Shown here: one piece after another, positions 1 to 6,731 of the stretch
How positions within the stretch are numbered: position 1 is the first letter of the stretch
Layout of the letters: each line of letters starts with the position of its first letter
DNA from: Phoronis ovalis
Taxonomy: Eukaryota; Phoronida; Phoronidae
Direction of reading: 5' to 3'
Assembly (NCBI GenBank): GCA_028565635.1
Contig: JAOXYB010067645.1
Span: 1-10,117, forward strand
DNA: 10,117 nucleotides
Position numbers and translations under genes: made by a program
The notes under the pieces: generated by a model
Told to the model about the DNA's origin: nothing
What the model saw: only the letters and a program-made list of their open reading frames with translations
Database searches by the model: none

Positions 1-139
1 TTTCCATGTTTTTGAGGACTATAGAATACGGATTTTTTGAGCTTGAAAATACAGATTTTTTCAGAAAATGCCCGGAATGCGGATTTTCACTCTAAAATAC
101 GGAACACATTCCGGGAAAATGGAACGGTTGGCACCTCTG
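1..139. mobile_element. Terminus of a hAT-like DNA transposon or MITE (body outside the window)
   Basis: The stretch ends in TTGGCACCTCTG at 128-139. Read inward on the minus strand this is CAGAGGTGCCAA, matching the CAGRG-type ends of hAT elements. Inside are a broken inverted repeat (CCCGGAATG near 70-78 against CATTCCGGG near 108-116) and two copies of an AATACGGATTTTTTG-like motif near 27-41 and 50-62, as expected for subterminal repeats. If the end is at 139, the 8-bp target duplication should be tattcagt (140-147), but its partner lies off the left edge. No transposase reading frame is present. Family assignment rests on the terminus only. Confidence 0.4.
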
Positions 140-222
140 TATTCAGTACTAACAAACAACTTGAAAAATATTCATATTAAGTAAAACTCAATAATAGCAT
201 TATAAATCCAGGTATAACTCAC

Positions 223-325
223 CATGGCAGATTCCTAACCATACAAGCAGGACTAAGAGCTTGTTCCTTTAACTTAAGGATGTTTTCTATCTTAAATCTG
301 AAAGTTGCCTCTGCACGACTGTCAT
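223..325 (-). CDS. USP7: USP7 coding exon 3 (start of TRAF/MATH domain)
   Basis: This exon is 103 nt, entering in phase 1 and leaving in phase 2. The acceptor is a pyrimidine-rich ...TTGTTTGCAG at 327-326 and the donor is CATG|GTGAGT at 222. It encodes DDSRAEATFRF, KIENILKLKEQ and ALSPACMVRNLP plus the first two bases of Trp. This is the most strongly conserved piece of the gene in the window and the main reason for the USP7 call; the human counterpart reads SEATFQFTVERF and LSPPCFVRNLPW. The next exon should start with G and then a Lys codon, as in human NLPWKIM. Confidence 0.95.
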
Positions 326-3300
326 CTGCAAACAAGATACAGAATTTACTATCATATTGAAAATTGATACATTAATTAGTGTTTGAAAAAGTTCAGGCTA
401 GCAACATTCATTACTTTTCTATGAGCACTGTAAAATGCTATCTGAGTTGCATTCAAAGCATAATTTCATGAAACTCGTGTTGAATAGCATATTTCTTTTA
501 GTTACATTTAGTGACAAAATAAAATTACCACAAAACACATGATAAGCATAAATATCTGTCAGAAATTATTACGCTTTTCCACAGATCTTACCACAAATGA
601 GTTTTGTTGTGAATTTCATATAAATTCAATCGCTACGTTTTTTAACATAGCAAAGTTGTGCAACAGTTTACCTGAAATTATGTGAGATCACATCTTAACA
701 GAACATGGTTCACAAGTCATCTAGTTTTGTTATTTGAGGTTAAAGCACACAAAAGGTAAGTATCATATTGTTTCAAGTATATAACATAACACTTATACCC
801 TTAGACAAATCAAAGTGGTCGGACAAAAATTATCAAAATAGTAAATTTTTTTTTCTTCGTGTTTACCATAAAATTATTACAAGAGAAGCCATGACGTATT
901 ATATTTTGCAATTGCTGATGTTATAGCAGCATTCTTTAATTGATATACTATTTATTATTAGATAACTATTTGTTTTTATGTTCCATATACAACACCTTTA
1001 TAAAACTGTTACATTTTAGTAATGGGATAACAGTGTATCAATCAAAAATACATGTTGTTTACAATATCAATGCTTACCAGCTAGTGCTGCTATGATATCA
1101 GTGTTATGAGGCATAATGGCTCTTTCCATACATGTAGCAATTTCAAGGTTCACATAAAACAGTTAAACTTCAGAAGGAATAGACTCTTCTCATGCATGGC
1201 TGTTCCAGTCTCCCCCCTTAATATTACATGAGCAAACCAAGCATACATTCAATAGGAATTATAATAAACTTATCAAAATTTTAAATAATTGTTTCGTTTA
1301 GAATTTTTCCCTTTTGATATTTTGATATGATATATACTATAGTATAATACATGTACTCAAAAGGTTCTTTTTCTAAAATTTTGATTCCTGATTTTTCAAA
1401 GTCAGATAAACCTTTATTTATAGTGTAACTGATTGGTAGTTTACACGTTTATAAAAACAGGAAGTAGAGGGTAAACCAATTGATAGAATAGCTGTGAGAA
1501 GACTATTGTGCTATTTGATGATTCCTTTTGGATATTGTTCCAATATGTTACATCTAAGGGTATAAGCTAAGATAAAGTTAGTGCATGCCTATGCACCTTC
1601 AGAGGAGCGGTTCTTGTGAAATAAACAATTATGCTACTACCTACCATCTTCCAAATCTTGACTAGAGTCTGGTATGTCCCCATTCACTGGTGTCATAGTT
1701 GTATCCTCAACCTCTTCTTTAGCGACTGTGTCATCTAAAATGGTGAAGGGTATACTTTGTAACCAAGGAAATGTAAATATACATGGTTGCAACACATTAT
1801 TTTAAGATGCAGGATTACAACCAATCTTGATCATAACATCTGCACAGTGAATCTAAATCAGAGAAAATCAGCAGCAAGATACTTAGCCTGCTTCCAGAAT
1901 TTAAGCCTAGGTTATGCTAAAATTACCTCTTACTTAAAATCTTAGTGAAAACTTTGGCAGCACATCAAAATGAACAATATCCCTTTTGCCCAACTTCACT
2001 ATTAACCCCCTTCCTTGTATGTAATAGTTTCATATCTTTGCTGGACTATAGCAAGTTTGGAATTTGCAAGTTTCACTTTCATGAGCCATGGCATCATAAA
2101 AAGTGTCCTTCCAAAAAATGTATTTGCATAAAAGGATGGTTGACAAAACATAGCACTTCCTATATAATTATGAATAATAATGTCAGTCTTATCCTGTCTC
2201 ACACCTAAACATGAAGAGCTTTGGGAAAAGTAAAAGCAGAACACTGAAAGTGGGAGTGACAACATTGTCTGTAATATAAATCAACCAGGCCAATCATAGT
2301 TTACTTTGATCTTTCTTGATAGGAAAAGCAAAAAAAAAATGTTAAAACAAAAATCAATATTAAATATATCATATTTTTAAATGGAAATCATCAATGGCAC
2401 TGGCATACGAAAACAACTACTATTTGGATGTGTTAAGTGATTTTACCCTTTAATGAATTACATTATATTTTCATATTTTCAACTGTTCTTATTACTGTTG
2501 AGACATTTAAAACCATTTTCATTACAAAATAAATCTGAGACTATAATTCCTTAAATTATGTATAGAACGAAGACTAGCTAACAGCAAGCAGTATTCTCAA
2601 TATTGTAGAACAGTGCTGTGTTGCTTACTGATGGGTCCCTCTAATTTTAAAAGTGCAATTATGTAAGGCGCCTAGTACTAGCTGGTCTTGTCTTGTCTGA
2701 TTAATTGGTTGTATGCAAGAATCATGCATCACACCAATTTCATTAAAATGACGTCTGCTGACGTGGTCCAATATTTTTTTTTTTATAGTCACAGGAGCGC
2801 AGGTGGGCCAAGACCTGGTCCTTGAAATTGATCCGCGACGGTCCTCAACCGAAAGGGAGTTCCAGTCACGAGTAGTGTTGGGGAGGAATGATTAAGGAAA
2901 GGAAGGACTAACTGATGGTCAATTACCGACGTCAGTAGTCGTTCTTTAACGTCCTGAGAAAGACCTCACAGATACGGGAACGCCATTTTACATAGTCATC
3001 CGAGCCATGAGGGAAACACAGTCCCTACTGTTGAGAGCCAGGTATTTTTTATTACCTTGAAAGACATGTACAAGCCCAGGATCGAACCCGGGACCTTTGA
3101 CATGCCAGGCGGACGTGGTAACCACTGCTCCACCGAGCTCCCTATGGCTAATATTAGAAATATTTTTAACTCCTGCATTTCCCTAATTATTGATGCCCAA
3201 GAAGACTTTCCAAACAAACCTGATTGTTTGTATGATGTTGCAGTTAAATTATTGAACAAGCATGTGATAGTGGATTCAAAAGTTTATTTTAAGAAGTTGA

Positions 3301-5775
3301 AGATGGACACTCCGCTCCATCTTTGCAAAGCTTACAATTGTTCTTTATTGTACAGAGTCGTTACCAGAAAGCAGTACTTAAATAGGCTTTCCACTACTGT
3401 CTGTTGAGATTTTTGCTCAATATGTAGCAACATTAGATAGGATGCACTTCAAATTGTGACAATGTAATCCTGTATTGTAAACGGGAGGAGAAGAGCAGAT
3501 TTGTCTACAAAAGATAACCTCTGTGCTAAATAAGTCTGCTTATAAATTCCACAAACGAGAAAAACCTATAATAAACTTTTCTAAATACATGCCTGGTACC
3601 AGGTAACCAGGTAGAATAATGTTACAATACTGTAAAATTTAGATTGATACAACTTGAATACATATCTTTTTTCAGATTTATAATCATATAATGAGCATCG
3701 TTTTTGATATGAAATTACAGCAATAGGAAAGTCAGGGTATTATTTATTAAACGAGGAATTGGTTTAAAGTAGTAAAATATATAACATGGGTGTTTAAAAC
3801 ATTGGATATAAGAACAAACATTACAATGGTAGTCGTCACCTAGATCACTGATCAAGCAAATGAATATTTAATTTTCCCTAATGCTTAGTGATCTGCTTTA
3901 ATTAACAATATTTTATCAATGGAGGTATTTTACGTAATTTGCAAAATAATGCTTTACATAAAACCCCCACAAAGAAGCAACGGGTATAGAAAAATTTAAC
4001 TAGCATTGAACATTGCAACTCAATTTATTGTATAAACATTTTTTAACTCAAAATAAAACAGGGTAATGCATTCTATAAGGACATGTATTGTTCTATTGAT
4101 TATTCTGGAGAGAAACTTAATATCTAGAAAGCTAATATTCAATGCTAAAACCAATTCTATGTAAATGAATATAAATGAGTGGATACTAATATGTTATTGT
4201 TATTGCACATTTCTCTAAAAAAAGAACTTCGAGACACATGATGACAAAGTTTCCCTGAAACAATAATTTAAAATGCATGTAATAGATTCAACCTGCTAAC
4301 AAAACGATTTTTCTCAACAGTTTAGAAACTTTTTTTCGATGCATCAAGAATAATACAAAAACTGGGTATTCAAGACTTAAATTTGGATTTATCGAGAGGG
4401 ATAAAAAACCTTATAAAGAGTACTTAAATGTGAAAGATACTATATAGTCATTGCAACAAGAAGAAATGTTTTCGCATTTCTAGCTGTCACGAGAGAACAA
4501 ATTCCCTGGTTTGCATCATTTTTGCGAAACTTCCAGGCCTGCAGGCCCGGGGGGTGGTCAATATGAAAGTGGGTACCCATGTTCCAATATGACTTTTCAA
4601 AAAAGCCCGTAACGAAGTGAAATTCTGCAAAAAATACACCCCTAAGGAAGTGATATTTTTTTTAAATACACCCCTAACGAAGTGAAATTCTGCAAAAAAT
4701 ACACCCCTAAGGAAGTGGATCATGTGATAACCTGAACCCTGACCTGACCAATCGTATGCCGTGTTTTAAAAGGTATTCTCAAAATAGCATGAATTCAGGA
4801 AGTAACTTTCATATGACAGGGAATACACATTCTGGTAAACATATTAAGTTTTCTTGACCATATTTTCACCCCTAACGAAGTGAAATTTTCACGATTACCC
4901 TAATGAAGTGAAACTTTCAAACAACACCCCTTAGGAAGTGTCACACCTCCAAAAACCACCCCTTTTCGTGATTTTAGCAAAAAAAACAGACCCTAAGCAT
5001 GAAACGCGCGTTATGCGCCAGCGGTTCGAAAAACATACCCTTTCACGCGAAATTTTGTTGGAACATGCGAACCCACTTTCATATTGACCACCCCCTGGGC
5101 CTGCAGGAGAAACACTCATTGTTTGTTACTGGCTGTATGACATACTGAGAGAACACAATTTGCACAAGTGATGAAACCATCAAAATTATACAATATGGCC
5201 GTATCTCAGTTATGCTAATTACTTGGTGCGTAACGTGGAGCAAAATATTTTAAAAATTTGTATTGGAAGCCAGATACTTGGTACAACACAATCTATTTTG
5301 CTTCATATGTATAGACTATAGTCAATACCTTACTATGCTTTATTAGTTTATAATTATAATTTATATGTCCTAGAAACACAAATTTCTTCTCAGTTGACTT
5401 GTGATGTCCCCATTTGCTTATTAACCATAATTTAAATTACTAGGTACACATGTACTGTTTAGGGAAAGCTAAAAGTAGTAAGCTTCGAACAACATAATGG
5501 GTGAATTCAGTGAGAGTGTCAGTGAAAGGAAGATTCAAAATCAAATGTCTGACTTATATTTATAAGTTAATTAATAAATTGCAGTTATTGTCTACATTAC
5601 TCATTAGTCGAACATGGGCATCGAACAGTGGTTTCTCATTTTTGGCATGAACTAGAATCAAGGCCAATATTTAGTATATAACATTCGCTAACAATATTGT
5701 ACCTCCATCTTTAGTATCTGTCTCCATCATTTCTGCATTATTTTGATTTCTTTCAAGTACATTATTTTGAATCAT
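223..5775 (-). CDS. USP7: Ubiquitin-specific protease 7 (USP7/HAUSP), 5' part: coding exons 1-3
   Basis: Join on the minus strand: 5775-5703, 1734-1645, 325-223, continuing off the left edge. The three pieces give 88 residues plus a split Trp codon. Residues ~1-57 are an acidic, low-complexity tail (METDTKDG, then PVNGD and SQDLEDDDS), comparable to the human tail with its MEMEAGDTDD and EEDMEDD stretches. From about residue 58 comes the start of the TRAF/MATH domain: AEATFRFKIENI and LSPACMVRNLPW match human SEATFQFTVERF and LSPPCFVRNLPW. All splice sites are GT/AG and the joins are in frame (phase 1, 1, 2). USP7 is a nuclear cysteine protease that removes ubiquitin from p53, MDM2 and others; its TRAF domain binds P/A-x-x-S peptides. 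The catalytic core and UBL domains (~1,000 more residues) are outside. The start at 5775 has A at -3 and is the only in-frame ATG. It is divergent from HAPSTR1. Confidence 0.93.
326..1644 (-). other. USP7: USP7 intron 2
   Basis: A GT...AG intron of about 1.3 kb, donor G|GTAGGTAG at 1644 and acceptor TTGCAG ending at 326. It is AT-rich with no repeat I can name. The one structured stretch is 1078-1150, which reads as a possible alternative first exon and is listed separately. The remainder shows no coding, RNA or mobile-element signal that I can support. Confidence 0.85.
1078..1129 (-). other. USP7: Possible alternative first coding exon of USP7
   Basis: Inside intron 2, an ATG at 1129 opens a 17-codon frame (MERAIMPHNTDIIAALA) ending in GCTG|GTAAGCA, a near-consensus donor at 1077. 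The frame leaves in phase 1, so joining to exon 3 (or exon 2) keeps the USP7 frame and gives ...ALA-D-DSRAEATF. No usable acceptor AG lies just upstream: the frame is blocked by a TAA and no AG follows it, so an internal cassette exon is unlikely and a first exon is the only consistent reading. Human USP7 also has transcripts with alternative N-termini. Chance is a real alternative, since phase agrees one time in three. Confidence 0.25.
1645..1734 (-). CDS. USP7: USP7 coding exon 2 (acidic N-terminal tail)
   Basis: This exon is 90 nt, phase 1 on both sides, with acceptor ATTTTAG ending at 1735 and donor GATG|GTAGGT at 1644. It encodes 30 residues rich in Asp, Glu and Thr, including DDTVAKEEVED, TPVNGDIPDS and SQDLED. 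The Asn-Gly and the acidic run before the TRAF domain have counterparts in human USP7 (NPVINGN, EEDMEDD). Because the exon is symmetric, skipping it would keep the frame and remove 30 residues of the disordered tail. Confidence 0.88.
2774..3142 (-). mobile_element. tRNA-derived SINE in USP7 intron 1, minus orientation
   Basis: Read on the minus strand from 3142, the element starts GGGAGCTCGGTGGAGCAGTGG, a tRNA-like head with an A box (about 3132-3119) and an exact B box GGTTCGATCC (3088-3079) inside a CCCGGG...TGGG T-stem. A unique body of about 300 bp follows, including a GGACGTTAAAGAAC motif near 2955-2942, a motif style common in invertebrate SINE bodies. It ends in a run of 11 A (2784-2774). 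AATATT lies beyond the tail and also near the head (3149-3155), a weak candidate target duplication. The head no longer forms a clean cloverleaf with a defined anticodon, so it is not a tRNA gene. The body family (for example a MESC- or Nin-type domain) I cannot assign. Confidence 0.85.
3071..3142 (-). promoter_or_regulatory. Internal Pol III promoter (tRNA-like head of the SINE)
   Basis: The A box (TGGAGCAGTGGTTA-like, 3132-3119) and B box (GGTTCGATCC, 3088-3079) are about 40 bp apart, the arrangement of a type 2 Pol III promoter. Both are well preserved, so the copy is probably not very old. Transcription would run in the same direction as USP7. Confidence 0.7.
3143..3407 (+). other. Unidentified open frame abutting the SINE
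   Basis: A plus-strand frame stays open from inside the SINE through 3404 and ends at TGA 3405-3407. The SINE part (RIEPGTFDMP, GGRGNHCSTELP) is antisense SINE translation and has no coding meaning. The non-SINE part, about 86 codons, has mixed, protein-like composition (DCLYDVAVKLLNKHVIVDSK, then MDTPLHLCKAYNCSLLYRVV) and no low complexity. TPLHLC recalls an ankyrin-repeat core, but I do not recognise a family and find only a weak acceptor-like CCCAAG at 3195-3200. It may be a decayed gene fragment, an exon on the strand opposite USP7, or chance. Confidence 0.2.
4546..5099. mobile_element. 554-bp terminal-inverted-repeat element (MITE-like) in USP7 intron 1
   Basis: The left end (4546-4587) and right end (5099-5058) are inverted repeats of 42 bp with 3 mismatches, sharing GGGGGTGGTCAATATGAAAG. 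The element is flanked on both sides by CCTGCAGG (4538-4545 and 5100-5107), an 8-bp target duplication that is itself palindromic. The interior is tandem repeats around a unique middle (4718-4868) and has no transposase frame, so this is a non-autonomous element. An 8-bp duplication fits hAT, P or Merlin superfamilies, but the CCC-RGGGGG terminus is not a clear match to any, so I leave it unassigned. Because the duplication is palindromic, CCTGCAGG could instead be the outermost part of the inverted repeats. Confidence 0.85.
4606..4940. repeat. Tandem ~30-bp repeats CCCCTAA(C/G)GAAGTG inside the element
   Basis: Copies start at about 4606, 4639, 4671, 4704, then 4869, 4897 and 4927, with decayed ones near 4959 and 4987. 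Spacing is 32-33 bp in the left block and 28-30 bp in the right block. In the left block CGAAGTG and GGAAGTG alternate, giving a ~65-bp higher-order unit. All copies lie in the same orientation in both blocks, although the element's ends are inverted. The minus-strand frame through the left block is only this repeat translated (SLGVYFLQNF-type units). Confidence 0.85.
5703..5775 (-). CDS. USP7: USP7 coding exon 1 (initiator exon)
   Basis: The exon carries 24 codons plus one base, from ATG at 5775 to donor GGAG|GTACAA at 5702. It encodes MIQNNVLERN, QNNAEMMETD and TKDG. The context ACCATGA has A at -3. The exon end falls after ...KDG, in the same relative place as ...MEAG|D in human USP7, so the intron position looks conserved. 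Residues are Asn/Gln-rich where the human protein has a poly-Gln run. The frame stays open for 43 more codons upstream (5776-5904) with no further ATG. Confidence 0.82.
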
Positions 5776-5887
5776 GGTGTTGTCAGATTCACGGAGAAGT
5801 GACCGCTCTTCTCTGTTCACAGTCGAATTCTTCTGAGACACGGTCACCTTGTGCTTACTCGCTATCCGCCCAATTTCTACTAATTTA

Positions 5888-5903
5888 CCCCTGTGACCAG
5901 GGG
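5888..5903. promoter_or_regulatory. Perfect 6+6 palindrome CCCCTG-TGAC-CAGGGG
   Basis: The six-base arms pair exactly around a TGAC centre, in the USP7-proximal end of the divergent interval. It contains GTGACC, which recurs at 5799-5804 and inverted as GGTCAC at 5842-5847. The shape is that of a dimeric transcription-factor site, or a GC stem if transcribed in the USP7 5' UTR. I do not match it to a specific factor. Confidence 0.35.
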
Positions 5904-5988
5904 ATTATCTACAACATATAGACTAGTTATAAATGCAAAACGCTGAACAAAGTGCCAGTTAAAATTAATTCACCGCATGAAAATAAAC

Positions 5989-5998
5989 AAAATGGCGA
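5989..5998 (+). promoter_or_regulatory. YY1-like motif AAAATGGCGA
   Basis: It resembles the AANATGGCG core that is common just downstream of transcription starts of housekeeping genes. Its ATG also opens a 16-codon frame (ATG at 5992), which would be an upstream ORF if HAPSTR1 transcription started before it. Confidence 0.3.
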
Positions 5999-6384
5999 CT
6001 TACATATTTTGCATAAAAACAAAGCAGCATTATAAACAATAAATAAAATATAATTATTATCGTATATCTTATCCTTCAATAGGCAAGTACAGAAATATTC
6101 CTTTGAAAATTCAGGATAATCACATTAACTTTAGGTTGAAATTAGCGCGCATTTTCTTAGAATGATGTTACTATGTTTAAGCGCCACATCTGATTTCTAT
6201 GATTTTCTGACAGACCGCTTACATCAATTTAATATACAATTATTTCCACTTTGTTATGAGTGAATAAAGCCTTATTTAATTAACTGTTTTTATTATTGAT
6301 TCTTTTAAACGCATGTGTTTGTATCTATGGATTACATAAAGGCTAAAAAGATATTTTTCCTATTTTGTATCAGCAAAAACTAGG

Positions 6385-6438
6385 TGCGTCACCCAGCAGT
6401 TCAGTTTATTTCTGGTCGATGAAAACGCGGTAGGAAGT
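6385..6438 (+). promoter_or_regulatory. Candidate HAPSTR1 core promoter: CRE half-site, initiator, ETS site
   Basis: TGCGTCA (6385-6391) reads TGACGCA on the minus strand, a CREB/ATF half-site. TCAGTT (6401-6406) fits an initiator with +1 at A6403. AGGAAGT (6432-6438) fits an ETS site. Together they form a compact cluster about 100-150 bp before the HAPSTR1 ATG. A start at 6403 would place a five-codon upstream ORF (ATG at 6419, stop 6431-6433) in the leader. All are short motifs that could occur by chance. Confidence 0.3.
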
Positions 6439-6535
6439 AAACGTCTGGGAAAAAATATATTAGATTCCCAAAATTAAGACTGTTTTTGTATATATTTATA
6501 TTTTATTAGGTTATTTATTAGCAGTTTTATTAAAT

Positions 6536-6731
6536 ATGGCAGAAGATAGAAACAGAGACCAGGAAAAATTATCAGAAAATTGGTTGAAAAGTTGGGAAGA
6601 CAAATGCCTGGAAGATCTTGAAAGTGAACCAAACATGGAGGACAATTTACGTAGTGAGCAGGAACGAAGCGCTCAAAATCTGTGGTTATCCTTTCAGAAT
6701 TCAGCTTCCTCTGTAGCTCAACTATACAAAG
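6536..6731 (+). CDS. HAPSTR1: HAPSTR1 coding exon 1
   Basis: Encodes 65 codons plus one base, donor AAAG|GTAAAT at 6732. Contents are a Glu/Asp/Asn-rich N-terminus, the WLKSWEDKCLEDLE segment and the first W-x-x-FQN...LYK unit (residues 50-65). It ends exactly at the Lys of LYK, in phase 1. Confidence 0.95.

Larger units (their letters stand above)
1735..5702 (-). other. USP7: USP7 intron 1 (about 4 kb, repeat-bearing)
   Basis: A GT...AG intron, donor GGAG|GTACAATA at 5702 and acceptor TTTTAG ending at 1735. It holds a SINE (2774-3142), an unidentified open frame next to it (3143-3407) and a terminal-inverted-repeat element (4546-5099). The stretches 1735-2770, 3410-4537 and 5108-5702 are AT-rich sequence in which I see no gene or nameable repeat. 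A short CCTGGTACCAGG palindrome lies at 3592-3603. Confidence 0.85.
5776..6535. promoter_or_regulatory. Shared intergenic/5' UTR interval between USP7 and HAPSTR1
   Basis: Only 760 bp separate the two start codons, which point away from each other, so both promoters and 5' UTRs must lie here unless far-upstream first exons exist. It is not a CpG island. Visible motifs are a perfect palindrome (5888-5903), a YY1-like AAAATGGCGA (5989-5998), a CRE half-site (6385-6391), an initiator-like TCAGTT (6401-6406) and an ETS-like AGGAAGT (6432-6438). No TATA box stands out from the AT-rich background. Transcription starts are not determinable from sequence. Confidence 0.6.

Noticed and set aside
1078-1150. 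Internal USP7 exon with a U12-type AC acceptor
   Set aside because: TTTAAC followed by ...GAAC recalls an AT-AC intron end, but the upstream donors are ordinary GT sites with no ATATCC or GTATCC partner.
1945-2265. Overlapping 87-codon frames on both strands
   Set aside because: No recognisable domain, no sensible splice context, and compositions typical of AT-rich intron read by chance; they lie inside USP7 intron 1.
3071-3142. A tRNA gene on the minus strand
   Set aside because: The boxes are good, but the anticodon arm and acceptor stem do not form a clean tRNA and the sequence continues into a SINE body and A tail.
4239-4330. Intronic C/D-box snoRNA starting at ATGATGA
   Set aside because: A C-box-like motif and a nearby CTGA are present, but no properly spaced second D box or terminal stem.
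4487-5119. Minus-strand frames of 78 and 62 codons
   Set aside because: They are translations of the CCCCTAASGAAGTG repeats and the inverted ends of the TIR element, not a gene.
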